Assembly: GCA_003158415.1 (NCBI GenBank)
Contig: PMJA01000338.1
Span: 1,618 to 16,333 of the forward strand
Reading direction: 5' to 3'
From: Methylobacter sp.
Lineage (GTDB): Bacteria; Pseudomonadota; Gammaproteobacteria; Methylococcales; Methylomonadaceae
DNA: 14,716 bases
This document shows positions 14,711 through 14,716 of the stretch, piece after piece. The translations under genes and the position numbers were made by a program. The notes beneath the pieces were generated by a model. It was not told where the DNA came from. It made no database searches and worked only from the letters and a program-made list of their open reading frames with translations. The first letter of the stretch is position 1, and each line of letters starts with the position of its first letter.

Positions 14711-14716
14711 CGACAG

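Noticed and set aside
14701..14716. LexA/SOS box upstream of intI
   Set aside because: Only a right half (ACAG) is present at the edge; the base run 12 positions before is TAGG rather than CTGT, so the consensus is not met.
1..14716. CRISPR array, tRNA or rRNA genes, insertion sequence
   Set aside because: No regularly spaced repeats, no tRNA-like cloverleaf and no transposase frame with terminal repeats were seen on either strand.

Overview
The window looks like chromosomal DNA of a gammaproteobacterium with moderate GC. The evidence is a block whose gene content and order match the E. coli gpmI-envC / yibN-secB-gpsA neighbourhood, a UbiF-type ubiquinone hydroxylase, a feoB-feoC pair and SecB. 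The conserved unknown membrane proteins recall methane-oxidising Methylococcales, but that is an impression from memory and not a demonstrated placement.

Left part (1-1515): the 3' end of the ferrous iron transporter gene feoB, an overlapping GTG-started feoC, a 338-base non-coding stretch with a repeated TAGCATCT motif, and a small unknown protein. Middle left (1522-4440): a minus-strand run with a degenerate dynamin-like GTPase that has two membrane segments, a polytopic membrane protein and a single-domain RRM RNA-binding protein. A small lipoprotein gene is divergent from the GTPase gene. Next (4491-6602): a minus-strand pair of ubiF and a small secreted protein, then a spacer with a strong near-palindrome and a plus-strand 63-residue single-pass membrane peptide.

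Centre (6673-13437): the best recognised block. On the minus strand, in transcription order, lie an ArsR-family repressor, the rhodanese yibN, secB and gpsA. Divergently on the plus strand lie gpmI, envC and ctpA, closed by a strong terminator. The repressor has a cysteine pair spaced exactly as in the persulfide sensors SqrR and BigR, and the next gene is a rhodanese. This points to a sulfane-sulfur sensing unit placed at the head of a housekeeping operon.

Right part (13500-14716): two inverted REP-type hairpins, each headed by GTAG, form a REPIN/BIME-like doublet. They are followed by a complete integron integrase gene (intI) on the minus strand with the full catalytic set. The integrase's 5' side, where attI and a cassette array would normally lie, runs off the right edge after 74 bases. 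The window therefore probably stops just short of a chromosomal integron or at a lone integrase.
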